From an uncultured Collinsella sp. (lineage in GTDB: Bacteria > Actinomycetota > Coriobacteriia > Coriobacteriales > Coriobacteriaceae): 10,402 nt of DNA. The position numbers were made by a program, and so were the translations under genes. Below are positions 1 to 5,816 of the stretch, in pieces (within the stretch, counting starts at the first letter, position 1; each line of letters begins with the position of its first letter). The DNA lies in NCBI GenBank assembly GCA_958403205.1, contig CATXWM010000051.1:1-10402 (forward strand), given 5' to 3'. The notes below the pieces were generated by a model, which saw nothing but the letters and a program-made list of their open reading frames with translations, did not search any database and was not told the DNA's origin.

Positions 1-24
1 CCCTACCGGGAGTAGCCCCGACGG

Positions 25-45
25 TTGACAAAACTATAGGAACAC
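25..45 (+). repeat. Left copy of a 21-bp inverted repeat found at both window ends
   Basis: The 15-base core TTGACAAAACTATAG is present here and again, on the opposite strand, at 10351-10371. Over 21 positions 19 agree; only two adjacent bases after the core differ (GA here, AG there). Outside the 21 bp the two flanks do not resemble each other. The copy begins with a perfect -35 hexamer (TTGACA at 25-30), so it could in part be a promoter of the rRNA methyltransferase gene at 113. However, the best -10 candidates at the right distance (around 47-54) match the consensus poorly. Confidence 0.6.
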
Positions 46-112
46 CCAATGACTAGGCGGGGAAGGCGTGCGACAATGGTGGGCGTTGTGTTGTTCGCGC
101 TAAGGAGTTGCC

Positions 113-928
113 ATGTTGTTGTGTCCCGTTTGCCATGAGCCGTTGGTGGACGACGAGCGTGGTGCTGCATGTGCGGGCGGACACCGGTTTGACCGAGCTC
201 GCGAGGGCTATCTATATCTACTACGTTCGTCCAAGAGCGGCGACTCCATGGGCGATCCCAAGTCGCAGGCGCGCAGTCGTCGCGACTTTCTAAACCGTGG
301 CTACTATGCGCCGTTGCGCGATGCAATGGTTGAGCTGGTGCACGAGCGGGTGTCTGGACGCGCCGCGTTTACGAAAGATCCCATGACGCTGCTCGATATT
401 TGCTGCGGTGAGGGCTACTACACCAGCGCCATGGGCGCGGTGCCGGGCGTGGATGCTTACGGTTTCGACTTGGGCAAAGAGATGGTTCGCCTGGCCGCCA
501 AGCGCGGCGATGCAGCCTATTTCGTAGCCAACATGAAGGATATCCCCGTGGCCGATGGCGCCTTCGATATGGTGACCGAGCTCTTTGCTCCCTTTAACGA
601 GCGCGAATTTGCCCGCGTGCTGGCGCCAGAGGGCTCGCTCTACACCGTGGTGCCGGGCGCCCGTCATCTCTTTGGGCTTAAGGAGGTGCTCTACGACACG
701 CCGTACCTTAACGATGAGAAGCTGCCGAAGACCACCGAGCTCGAGTTAGTCGGAATGCAGCGGGTGTCTGCGAATATTACGCTTCAGACCCAGGCCGATA
801 TCGAGGCGGTGTTCCAGATGACGCCGTACTACTATCGCACGCGCCCTGCCGACAAAGAGCGCCTGGCAAACCTGGACACGCTCCAAACCGATATCGACTT
901 CATCATCGCCGAGTACCGCCACAGCTAA
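113..928 (+). CDS. rlmA: RlmA-family 23S rRNA (guanine-N1)-methyltransferase
   Basis: This 271-residue protein is a SAM-dependent methyltransferase of the RlmA/TlrB family, which methylates N1 of a guanine (G745 or G748, E. coli numbering) in hairpin 35 of 23S rRNA, near the peptide exit tunnel. The N-terminal zinc site is visible as C4, C7, C20 and H24. It is followed by the family block R30-E31-G32-Y33 and the conserved Q52-A53-R54 / R57-F59-L60 region. SAM motif I is LLDICCGEGYY at 93-103, the acidic motif II is FDL at 118-120, and LFAP at 157-160 replaces the usual (I/F)-x-P catalytic-site strand. The family C-terminal motif MTPYYYRT is at 236-243. The length matches the family. The ATG at 113 follows AAGGAG at 102-107 with 5-base spacing. 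Whether it acts on G745 (RlmAI) or G748 (RlmAII, the tylosin-resistance type TlrB) cannot be read from sequence alone; RlmAII is the usual Gram-positive form. Confidence 0.93.
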   Translation: MLLCPVCHEPLVDDERGAACAGGHRFDRAREGYLYLLRSSKSGDSMGDPKSQARSRRDFLNRGYYAPLRDAMVELVHERVSGRAAFTKDPMTLLDICCGEGYYTSAMGAVPGVDAYGFDLGKEMVRLAAKRGDAAYFVANMKDIPVADGAFDMVTELFAPFNEREFARVLAPEGSLYTVVPGARHLFGLKEVLYDTPYLNDEKLPKTTELELVGMQRVSANITLQTQADIEAVFQMTPYYYRTRPADKERLANLDTLQTDIDFIIAEYRHS

Positions 929-937
929 CAACCAGCC

Positions 938-975
938 AAAAAAGGGACAGGTTTATTTTGGTGGGTTTTATCTAG
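938..975. repeat. Possible remnant of a dispersed GGGACAG intergenic element
   Basis: An A-run followed by GGGACAGG, then a T-rich stretch, lies directly after the methyltransferase stop codon. The decamer AAAGGGACAG at 941-950 recurs in the hairpin loop region at 9516-9525. A-run/GGGACAG elements are common intergenic repeats in many bacteria, often linked to REP/RAYT-type sequences; assigning this one to that class is an inference. Confidence 0.35.
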
Positions 976-983
976 GCAAACGT

Positions 984-1021
984 AAAGGGCCGACCGCGTT
1001 GCTACGCGATCGGCCCTTTTT
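984..1021 (+). terminator. Rho-independent terminator after the RlmA-type gene
   Basis: AAAGGGCCGA (984-993) pairs perfectly with TCGGCCCTTT (1010-1019). After one C/A mismatch, CGCG (995-998) pairs with CGCG (1005-1008), closing a 6-base TTGCTA loop. The right arm runs into five T residues (1017-1021). It lies between two convergent genes. It is best formed for the plus strand, and the A-run on its left gives only a weak T-tract on the minus strand. Confidence 0.9.
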
Positions 1022-1067
1022 ATTGGCGTATATACCAGAGTCGCTGAGCGATTGACACGGATGCGGC

Positions 1068-1472
1068 TTAGCTCAAACGGTCCATGCCCTCTTTCTTGAC
1101 GCGGTTGGCGAGTACAAAGTAGATAATGCTGACAATCAGGCCGGTAAAATCGGGGATGCTTGAGCCGGTCCCACCCAAGAGGGGCAGGGAGAGGAGCAGA
1201 CTGATGACCGAACATGCTAGGCAGACGATGGACCAGATCCAGACAACGCCAGCCTTGGCGGGATTATTTGCCGCGCGGATGCCAAAGACAGCGGTCACAA
1301 TTTCGACGACGCCCAATACGATGACGACGACGCAAGAGACGATCATGGCACTCGTGATATCGCCTGCCGCGCTGCCTGCAAAGAGCGCTGTAGCACCCAT
1401 ACCTGCGCTTAGAATGCCGACGACAAAGAAGAAGAACGATAGGATTTTGAGTAATTTGCAGGCGTTGCTCAT
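1068..1472 (-). CDS. Small four-helix membrane protein of unknown function
   Basis: I do not recognise the family. The 134-residue product is almost entirely hydrophobic, with four predicted membrane helices at about residues 10-33, 40-65, 74-99 and 107-123. Short positively charged ends (K7/K9 near the N-terminus, R124-V-K-K after helix 4) suggest both termini lie in the cytoplasm. Glycine and small residues are common in helices 1 and 2 (GxxSAGMG), which suggests tight helix packing. The chosen ATG at 1472 follows AAAGGA (minus strand, 1479-1484) with 6-base spacing; a longer reading frame from 1541 has no such site and its extra residues are not membrane-like. The mRNA leader carries a strong hairpin (see 1493-1511). 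It converges on the RlmA-type gene and is divergent from the small ORF at 1706. Confidence 0.75.
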   Translation of the reverse strand: MSNACKLLKILSFFFFVVGILSAGMGATALFAGSAAGDITSAMIVSCVVVIVLGVVEIVTAVFGIRAANNPAKAGVVWIWSIVCLACSVISLLLSLPLLGGTGSSIPDFTGLIVSIIYFVLANRVKKEGMDRLS

Positions 1473-1492
1473 GGCTGGTCCTTTCGATACGA

Positions 1493-1511
1493 GTGCGCCA
1501 ACCTGGCGCAC
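1493..1511 (-). promoter_or_regulatory. Leader hairpin upstream of the membrane protein's RBS
   Basis: GTGCGCCA (1493-1500) and TGGCGCAC (1504-1511) are perfect 8-bp arms around three bases. In the minus-strand transcript the hairpin ends 8 bases before the AAAGGA ribosome binding site. It is not followed by a T-run, so it is not a terminator; a role in mRNA stability or translation control is inferred. Confidence 0.5.
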
Positions 1512-1514
1512 CCC

Positions 1515-1527
1515 ATGTGCTGCACAT
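1515..1527. promoter_or_regulatory. 13-bp palindrome, possible operator
   Basis: ATGTGC-T-GCACAT is a perfect dyad (arms 1515-1520 and 1522-1527) beside the leader hairpin. It lies 13 bp downstream of TACAAT, a good -10 match (minus strand, 1540-1545), so it would overlap the transcription start of the membrane-protein gene. The -35 region for this -10 is weak. The regulator is unknown. Confidence 0.4.
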
Positions 1528-1705
1528 ATGGTGAAGCACATTGTAGTTCAACGCGGCGATGCATGTGCCTGAAAGCGCTTTGAGCCCGCGCAGCCCAACC
1601 CCAACCTTTCAAAAAAGAAAGCTGGGCGTAAGTCAAATCGATGGCAGCGTATGCGCGGCGCTGCGATGATGGGGCCATGGTAAGAGCTGGACCGAAGGAG
1701 AAGCC

Positions 1706-1849
1706 ATGATGTACGGAGCAGGGCAAGTGCGTGAGCCGCGGTCGTTGGGAAGGCGCATGAGTGATTCCGTGATCGCTGCCGTGTGCACGGGATTGATGGC
1801 GGTGCTTTGCATTGGGATGCTGTGGGCCATGTCACATGTGGGACAATAG
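1706..1849 (+). CDS. Putative 47-residue single-pass membrane protein
   Basis: A short frame opens with ATG ATG at 1706/1709 behind a textbook AAGGAG at 1695-1700 (5 or 8 bases of spacing) and stops at TAG 1847-1849. The product starts with about 19 polar, basic residues (R9, R12, R16, R17) followed by one hydrophobic segment at residues 21-42 and a five-residue tail. This arrangement fits a single N-in membrane helix. The next gene, the RsmJ-type methyltransferase, starts 63 bases later with a similar ribosome binding site, so co-transcription is plausible. I do not recognise a family; the evidence is the RBS plus the charge and hydrophobicity pattern only. Confidence 0.5.
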   Translation: MMYGAGQVREPRSLGRRMSDSVIAAVCTGLMAVLCIGMLWAMSHVGQ

Positions 1850-1912
1850 CGGACGGTTGGGTGTCGTCATGAACGGCGCCCACGTATTCGTTTTGCTTGC
1901 TAAGGAGTACCC

Positions 1913-2617
1913 ATGGGCGTCGTCGATCCCTTTTCTGTTGCTCGGGCCGCGGGGCTTGAGTTGACCGGGAAGTCCGAGGGCCTCACGCTCACCGACGGCA
2001 CGATGGAGCTGCGTGCCGATTTTGGCCGCATGCTTTCACGACTCAAGCAGGGTCGCTTGCAGCAAGAGCTGCTGGTGAAGGCCGCACGCATAAAAGGTGC
2101 CGAGCAACCGTGGGCGATTGACGCCACGGCAGGCTTTGGCGAAGATTCGCTACTGCTGGCTGCTGCGGGCTTTACCGTCGATCTGTATGAGCAGGATTGT
2201 GTGATTGCGGCGCTCCTCAAGGACGCCTTGGATCGCGCGGCAGATGATCCGGCGCTTGCGGCTGCCGTGTCGCGCATGCGCTTACATGCGGGTGAGGACA
2301 GCATTGCCGGCCTTTGCCATGCAGCTGAGCTGATCGGGCGGGGCGAGCTCACCGCTCCCGACGTGGTGTATCTGGACCCCATGTTTCCCGAGCGCACCAA
2401 GAGCGCGGCGGTTAAAAAGAAGTTCCAACTCTTGCATCATCTGGAACAGCCGTGCGCCGATGAGGAGACGTTGGTCGAAGCCGCGCTTGCGGTGCATCCG
2501 CGCAAGGTCGTTATCAAGCGGCCGGTGAAGGGGCCACTGCTTGCCGGCGTTAAGCCGAGCTATCAACTTGCGGGCAAGGCCGTTCGCTACGACGTTTTGG
2601 TGCCGCCGCGCCCGTAG
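1913..2617 (+). CDS. rsmJ: RsmJ-family 16S rRNA (guanine1516-N2)-methyltransferase
   Basis: The 234-residue protein matches the RsmJ (YhiQ) family, SAM-dependent enzymes that methylate N2 of G1516 in 16S rRNA of the small ribosomal subunit. Visible landmarks are the SAM-binding loop IDATAGFGED (69-78), motif II YEQD (92-95), VYLDPMFP (152-159), which corresponds to the family's catalytic D-P-M-F-P, and VIKRP (200-204) near the C-terminus. The stretch KSAAVKKKF (163-171) matches the conserved KSALVKK segment of E. coli RsmJ. The N-terminal part (1-65) is weakly conserved, as in the family, and the total length is only slightly below the usual ~250. The ATG at 1913 follows AAGGAG (1902-1907) with 5-base spacing. 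It ends 48 bp from the stop of the convergent small zinc-ribbon gene, with no clear terminator between them. Confidence 0.92.
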   Translation: MGVVDPFSVARAAGLELTGKSEGLTLTDGTMELRADFGRMLSRLKQGRLQQELLVKAARIKGAEQPWAIDATAGFGEDSLLLAAAGFTVDLYEQDCVIAALLKDALDRAADDPALAAAVSRMRLHAGEDSIAGLCHAAELIGRGELTAPDVVYLDPMFPERTKSAAVKKKFQLLHHLEQPCADEETLVEAALAVHPRKVVIKRPVKGPLLAGVKPSYQLAGKAVRYDVLVPPRP

Positions 2618-2665
2618 CTTGCGTGCGATGGCTGGCGCTCCGTCAGTGCCGTGCCGATGCGGGGT

Positions 2666-2968
2666 CTATTTCCAAGGGTGCGACGTCAGGTGCCATCCGC
2701 CGCAGTATTCGCATTTGTAGCAGGCCAAACCACGTCGCCCGCGGTTTTCGCATTCGGCCATAACGGCCTCGGCCTCGGCGCGCGTGTCGTAACGGTTTTT
2801 GCGTTCGCACGACTTGTAGCGCCAGGCCTCATCGCGCTCGGCGTTCAGGGCGTCGCGGCGCTCGTCCTCGCGCGCAAACAGGTCGCTCATATCGCCGCCG
2901 GTGGCAGCGCCCAAAAACTCGCTTTTGGCCTTTGACCAGGCGGCTCGCTTTTTGCTCCCCATCTGCAT
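2666..2968 (-). CDS. Small cysteine-rich, zinc-ribbon-like protein
   Basis: This is a 100-residue basic protein with no named family that I can assign. The first 50 residues are charged and helical (rich in K, R, E, D and A). The C-terminal half holds a likely metal site: C54, then C83, C86, C89 and H93 in a C-x2-C-x2-C-G-G-W-H arrangement, ending in LTSHPWK. The C-x2-C-G-G-W-H-L-T ending is recurrent in short actinobacterial and phage-encoded proteins with a zinc-ribbon-like fold (established pattern; function unknown). The ATG at 2968 has GGAG (minus strand, 2978-2981) 9 bases upstream. An ATG two codons inside and a TTG at 3007 are possible alternatives, the latter without a good RBS. It is transcribed divergently from the GNAT gene, with a shared symmetrical promoter region. 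Confidence 0.72.
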   Translation of the reverse strand: MQMGSKKRAAWSKAKSEFLGAATGGDMSDLFAREDERRDALNAERDEAWRYKSCERKNRYDTRAEAEAVMAECENRGRRGLACYKCEYCGGWHLTSHPWK

Positions 2969-2986
2969 CGCGCCCCTCTCCAAACG

Positions 2987-3018
2987 TTGGTATGATTGCT
3001 CAATCAAAGTGATACCAA
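2987..3018. promoter_or_regulatory. Nested inverted repeat with two face-to-face promoter-like -10 elements
   Basis: TTGGTAT (2987-2993) and ATACCAA (3012-3018) are perfect 7-bp arms, and a second dyad, TGATTG-CT-CAATCA (2993-3006), is nested between them. On the plus strand TGG-TATGAT (2988-2996) is a good extended -10 element for the GNAT gene. On the minus strand TGG-TATCAC (3009-3017) is its mirror for the zinc-ribbon gene. The predicted start sites fall at about 3002/3003, giving each gene a leader of roughly 34 bases. The transcripts would run through each other's promoter. Confidence 0.5.
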
Positions 3019-3036
3019 TAAACGTGAGGTCGCCGC

Positions 3037-3528
3037 GTGATGATCAGAAAAACCCTCGATACCGACATTCCCGCCGTCATGGCTATCTATGACGCGGCCC
3101 GCGCCTTTATGCGCGCGCATGGCAACGCCACGCAGTGGCCCGAGGGCACGCCTTCTGCCGAGCAGCTGGCTGCGGATATCGCTGCCGGTGGCAGCTATGT
3201 GTGCGAAGTCGATGGCCGCGTGGTGGCGACGTTTGCCTTTTTACCGGGCCCGGACGGGTGCTATGACGTAATTGAGGATGGTCAATGGCGCAGCGACACT
3301 CCGTACGCCGTGCTGCACCGTGTGGCGTCCGATGGCGCCGTACACGGTATCGCGGCTGCGATGTTTGCCTTTGCCAAGGAGCGTGCCGACCACCTGCGCA
3401 TCGACACGCATCGGGACAACCTGCCCATGCAGGGTGCCATCATAAAGGCCGGCTTTGAGCGCGCTGGTATCGTCTATGTGTCCGACGGCACGGCGCGTGT
3501 CGCGTTCGATTGGCTGCGCGAGGCGTAA
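3037..3528 (+). CDS. GNAT-family N-acetyltransferase
   Basis: The 163-residue protein has the layout of the Gcn5-related N-acetyltransferases, which move an acetyl group from acetyl-CoA to an amine. The N-terminal RKTLDTDIPAVMAIYDAAR (4-22) is the typical first strand and helix. Strands Y54-VCEVDGRVVATFAFL carry the central sheet. L93-HRVASDG and V102-HGIAAAMFAFA form motif A with the pyrophosphate-binding turn, although the usual Q/R-x-x-G-x-G/A is degenerate here (VHGIAA). RIDTHRDNLPMQGAIIKAGF (121-140) is the classic motif B with N128 and the helix that follows. The substrate cannot be predicted. The start is GTG at 3037 or the adjacent ATG at 3040, both behind GTGAGGT (3024-3030). A terminator follows the gene. 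Confidence 0.85.
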   Translation: MMIRKTLDTDIPAVMAIYDAARAFMRAHGNATQWPEGTPSAEQLAADIAAGGSYVCEVDGRVVATFAFLPGPDGCYDVIEDGQWRSDTPYAVLHRVASDGAVHGIAAAMFAFAKERADHLRIDTHRDNLPMQGAIIKAGFERAGIVYVSDGTARVAFDWLREA

Positions 3529-3563
3529 GAGCAGGGGCGCGTACCAGTCCTTAATTCGAATGA

Positions 3564-3589
3564 AAAATGGCTCCGGGTGGGGCCATTTT
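3564..3589 (+). terminator. Rho-independent terminator after the GNAT gene
   Basis: AAAATGGCTCC (3564-3574) pairs with GGGGCCATTTT (3579-3589), 11 bp with one G-T wobble and a 4-base GGGT loop, ending in four T residues. It lies 35 bases after the GNAT stop codon. Confidence 0.75.
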
Positions 3590-3607
3590 CGATTACTGCG
3601 CTGTTTT

Positions 3608-3668
3608 GAAAGCCGGCTTTCGCAAGGCGCGAACCTACGAAAATCGCCGCGCGGCAACGCGGGGCGAT
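3608..3668. other. Hairpin-rich region ahead of the translation GTPase gene
   Basis: This lies in the 255-bp gap between the GNAT gene and the GTPase gene. It holds a perfect 14-bp palindrome, GAAAGCCGGCTTTC (3608-3621). A second hairpin pairs ATCGCC (3643-3648) with GGCGAT (3663-3668) and, across one G/G mismatch, CGCG (3650-3653) with CGCG (3658-3661), closed by a GCAA tetraloop of the stable GNRA class. No T-run follows either structure. GC-rich self-complementary sequence continues to about 3710. No convincing promoter hexamers were found in the gap. It could be a regulatory leader of the GTPase mRNA or a repeat; the sequence alone does not decide. Confidence 0.45.
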
Positions 3669-3783
3669 GAGCTCGGTCGGGGGATAGGGCCCGCTTCGCC
3701 CGCCGGCCCGTAAATTGTATCATCCAGTGTGGAGCGTGAACGCCCGTTGCCGCGTGCGATGGGCTTGTAATAAGAGGAGAGCC

Positions 3784-5787
3784 ATGTCGAAGCAAGCGGT
3801 CGTTGGAATCTTGGCGCATGTCGATGCCGGCAAGACCACGTTGGCCGAGGCCATGCTGTTCAACGCGGGTCGCATTCGCAAGCGCGGCCGCGTGGACGAT
3901 GGCGATTCGCATCTGGACACTAACGCGATCGAGCGCGAGCGTGGCATTACGATCTTCTCGTCGCAGGCTGTACTCGACCACGGCGATACCCACGTCATGC
4001 TCGTGGATGCGCCCGGCCACGTTGATTTTTCGGCCGAGGCGGAGCGCACGCTGCGCGCACTCGACTATGCGATTTTGGTTGTGGGCGCCAACGACGGCGT
4101 GCAGGGGCACACCGAAACCCTGTGGCGCCTGCTTGCACGTTATGACATCCCGACATTCATCTTCATCAACAAGATCGATTTGGAGAATCCCGGCCGCGAT
4201 GTTTTGCTGACACAACTTGGGCAACGTCTCTCCGAGGGCTGCTTGGATGCCAACGAACTGTTGGCGGGCGGGGCCGTTCAGGAGGACGCTGCCGCGTTAG
4301 ACGAAGAAGCGCTCGAGGAGTTTCTTGAGGCGGGTGAGCTTTCCGTCGCGACGCTGTCACGCATGGTTGCCGAGCGCAAGCTCTTTCCCTGCTTTGCCGG
4401 CTCGGCGCTTAAGGACCGAGGCGTGGACGAGCTGCTGGATGGCATATGCGCGCTGATGCGTGAACAGGCGTGGCTCCCGGAGTTTGCCGCGCGCGTCTAT
4501 CGTGTCAGCCGCGGGGATCGCGGCGAGCGCTTGGCTTGGGTCAAGGTGACCGGCGGAACGCTGCATGCCAAACAGGTGATTAACGGACGTTCCGGTGCCG
4601 AGGCATGGGAGCAGAAGGTCGATCAGGTGCGCATCTATAACGGCGAGAAGTATGAGCTTGCCCAAGAAGTTGCTGCTGGCGGTATTTGTGCCGTGACGGG
4701 TCTTGCGCACGTTCGCCCAGGGGACGCCCTGGGCGCGGAGCCTGCGGGCGATGCGCCCGTCATTGCGCCAGTCCTTACCTATACGGTGCTTCCGGGCGAA
4801 CATGATGTCCATACGGTGTTCAAAGCATTGACTGAGCTGGCGGACGAAGATCCCATGCTCGGCGTAAGCTGGAATACGCATCTGGGGCAGATTCACCTGC
4901 AGTTGATGGGCGCCGTGCAACTCGAGATCGTGCAGCGGGTGTTGGCCGATCGTTTTGGCCTTGCGGTCGAGTTTGAGCCCGGCGGCATCCTCTATAAGGA
5001 GACCATTTCGCAGCCGGTCGAGGGCGTGGGCCACTTTGAGCCACTGCGCCACTATGCCGAGGTGCATCTGCGCCTGGAGCCGTTGCCGGCGGGCTCGGGC
5101 GTACAGTTTGGCACCGTGACCTCGACCGACGAGCTCGATCTTAACTGGCAGCGTCTGGCGCTCACCAACGCCATGGAGCGCGATCATCTGGGCGCGCTGA
5201 CCGGCTCGCCCATCACCGATGTACGCATTACGCTCACGGGTGGCCGCGCGCATGCCAAACACACCGAGGGCGGCGATTTTCGCCAGGCCACGTACCGCGC
5301 GATTCGCCAGGGGCTCATGCAGGCGCGTGAGGCCGGCGCGGCGGTGCTGTTGGAGCCGTGGTATCGCTTTGAGCTCGAGGTGCCGGGGGAGTGCGTGGGC
5401 CGGGCGCTCTCGGATGCCACGCGCATGGGTGCCGAGTACGAGCCGCCGACGATGGCGGGAGACCGGGCGAAGCTTGTGGGTCGCGTGCCGGCATCTGAGG
5501 TGCAGGATTACGCGCTGGAGGTGGCTGCCTACACGAGTGGTCGTGGGCATCTGTACCTGGAGTTCGCCGGCTATGCGCCTTGCCATGATGCCGAACGCGT
5601 CATCGAGACGGCCACCTACGAGCCCGAGGCCGATCTGCCCAACACGCCCGATTCGGTCTTTTGCTCTCACGGCGCCGGTTACACGGTCAAATGGTGCGAC
5701 GTACCCGCCGCGGCGCACGTAAAGATCGATCCCGCCACCTTTCGCCCCTGGCGAGAAGCAGACGCCGAGTTTTTCGGCCATAGGTGA
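3784..5787 (+). CDS. TetM/EF-G-like translation factor GTPase
   Basis: This 667-residue GTPase has the EF-G/Tet(M) architecture and should act on the ribosome in the cytoplasm. G motifs are AHVDAGKT (11-18, G1), RGIT (53-56, G2), DAPGH (75-79, G3), NKID (129-132, G4) and GSALK (206-210, G5). A beta-barrel domain II covers about 235-320. Domain III is about 330-405, domain IV about 425-540 and domain V about 560-605. The closest resemblance I recognise is the chromosomal 'translation factor GTPase' relatives of Tet(M) in Gram-positive gut bacteria. These share the domain IV block GGRAHAKHTEGGDFR (486-500) and a cysteine-containing tail with NTPDSVFCSHGAG (620-632). The domain IV tip differs from the tetracycline-displacing loop of Tet(M), so resistance should not be assumed. 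The ATG at 3784 follows GAGGAG (3774-3779), 4 bases of spacing; the frame stays open upstream to 3715 but that extension has no RBS and no homology. Confidence 0.92.
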   Translation: MSKQAVVGILAHVDAGKTTLAEAMLFNAGRIRKRGRVDDGDSHLDTNAIERERGITIFSSQAVLDHGDTHVMLVDAPGHVDFSAEAERTLRALDYAILVVGANDGVQGHTETLWRLLARYDIPTFIFINKIDLENPGRDVLLTQLGQRLSEGCLDANELLAGGAVQEDAAALDEEALEEFLEAGELSVATLSRMVAERKLFPCFAGSALKDRGVDELLDGICALMREQAWLPEFAARVYRVSRGDRGERLAWVKVTGGTLHAKQVINGRSGAEAWEQKVDQVRIYNGEKYELAQEVAAGGICAVTGLAHVRPGDALGAEPAGDAPVIAPVLTYTVLPGEHDVHTVFKALTELADEDPMLGVSWNTHLGQIHLQLMGAVQLEIVQRVLADRFGLAVEFEPGGILYKETISQPVEGVGHFEPLRHYAEVHLRLEPLPAGSGVQFGTVTSTDELDLNWQRLALTNAMERDHLGALTGSPITDVRITLTGGRAHAKHTEGGDFRQATYRAIRQGLMQAREAGAAVLLEPWYRFELEVPGECVGRALSDATRMGAEYEPPTMAGDRAKLVGRVPASEVQDYALEVAAYTSGRGHLYLEFAGYAPCHDAERVIETATYEPEADLPNTPDSVFCSHGAGYTVKWCDVPAAAHVKIDPATFRPWREADAEFFGHR

Positions 5788-5816
5788 TAGAAGGTCAGTT
5801 CCTTTATCGTATGCTA

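Noticed and set aside
1..15. 3' end of an upstream plus-strand gene stopping at TAG 13-15
   Set aside because: Only four codons are visible in the window, which is too little to support a gene.
1473..1541. Longer start for the four-helix membrane protein
   Set aside because: The extension passes through the leader hairpin and palindrome and lacks a ribosome binding site; AAAGGA directly precedes the ATG at 1472.
1603..1622. Possible hairpin CTTTC-AAAAAA-GAAAG between genes
   Set aside because: Only 5 A/T-rich base pairs around an A-run with no T-tract; too weak to call a terminator. The rest of 1546-1694 shows no clear promoter or structure.
2651..2935. Hydrophobic plus-strand frame of 94 codons
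   Set aside because: It is the complement of the zinc-ribbon gene, which has an RBS and the cysteine motif; the hydrophobicity comes from antisense of charged codons.
3759..3770. Tiny leader ORF (ATG GGC TTG TAA) before the GTPase gene
   Set aside because: Four codons without an RBS are expected by chance; a Tet(M)-like attenuation peptide cannot be claimed from this.
3715..3783. N-terminal extension of the GTPase from a TTG
   Set aside because: The added 23 residues have no family similarity and no RBS, while ATG 3784 has GAGGAG upstream and gives the usual family N-terminus.
3241..4224. Minus-strand open frame of 327 codons
   Set aside because: It spans antisense parts of the GNAT gene, the intergenic hairpin region and the GTPase; it has no RBS and no recognisable domain.
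4357..5781. Long minus-strand open frame (474 codons)
   Set aside because: It is antisense to the translation GTPase, whose G motifs and domains are unmistakable. The antisense product is rich in R, H, A and L without motifs, as expected from complementing GC-rich codons.
3784..5787. Calling this gene a tetracycline-resistance determinant
   Set aside because: The overall fold fits, but the domain IV tip lacks the Tet(M)-type loop and the tail matches chromosomal translation-factor relatives.
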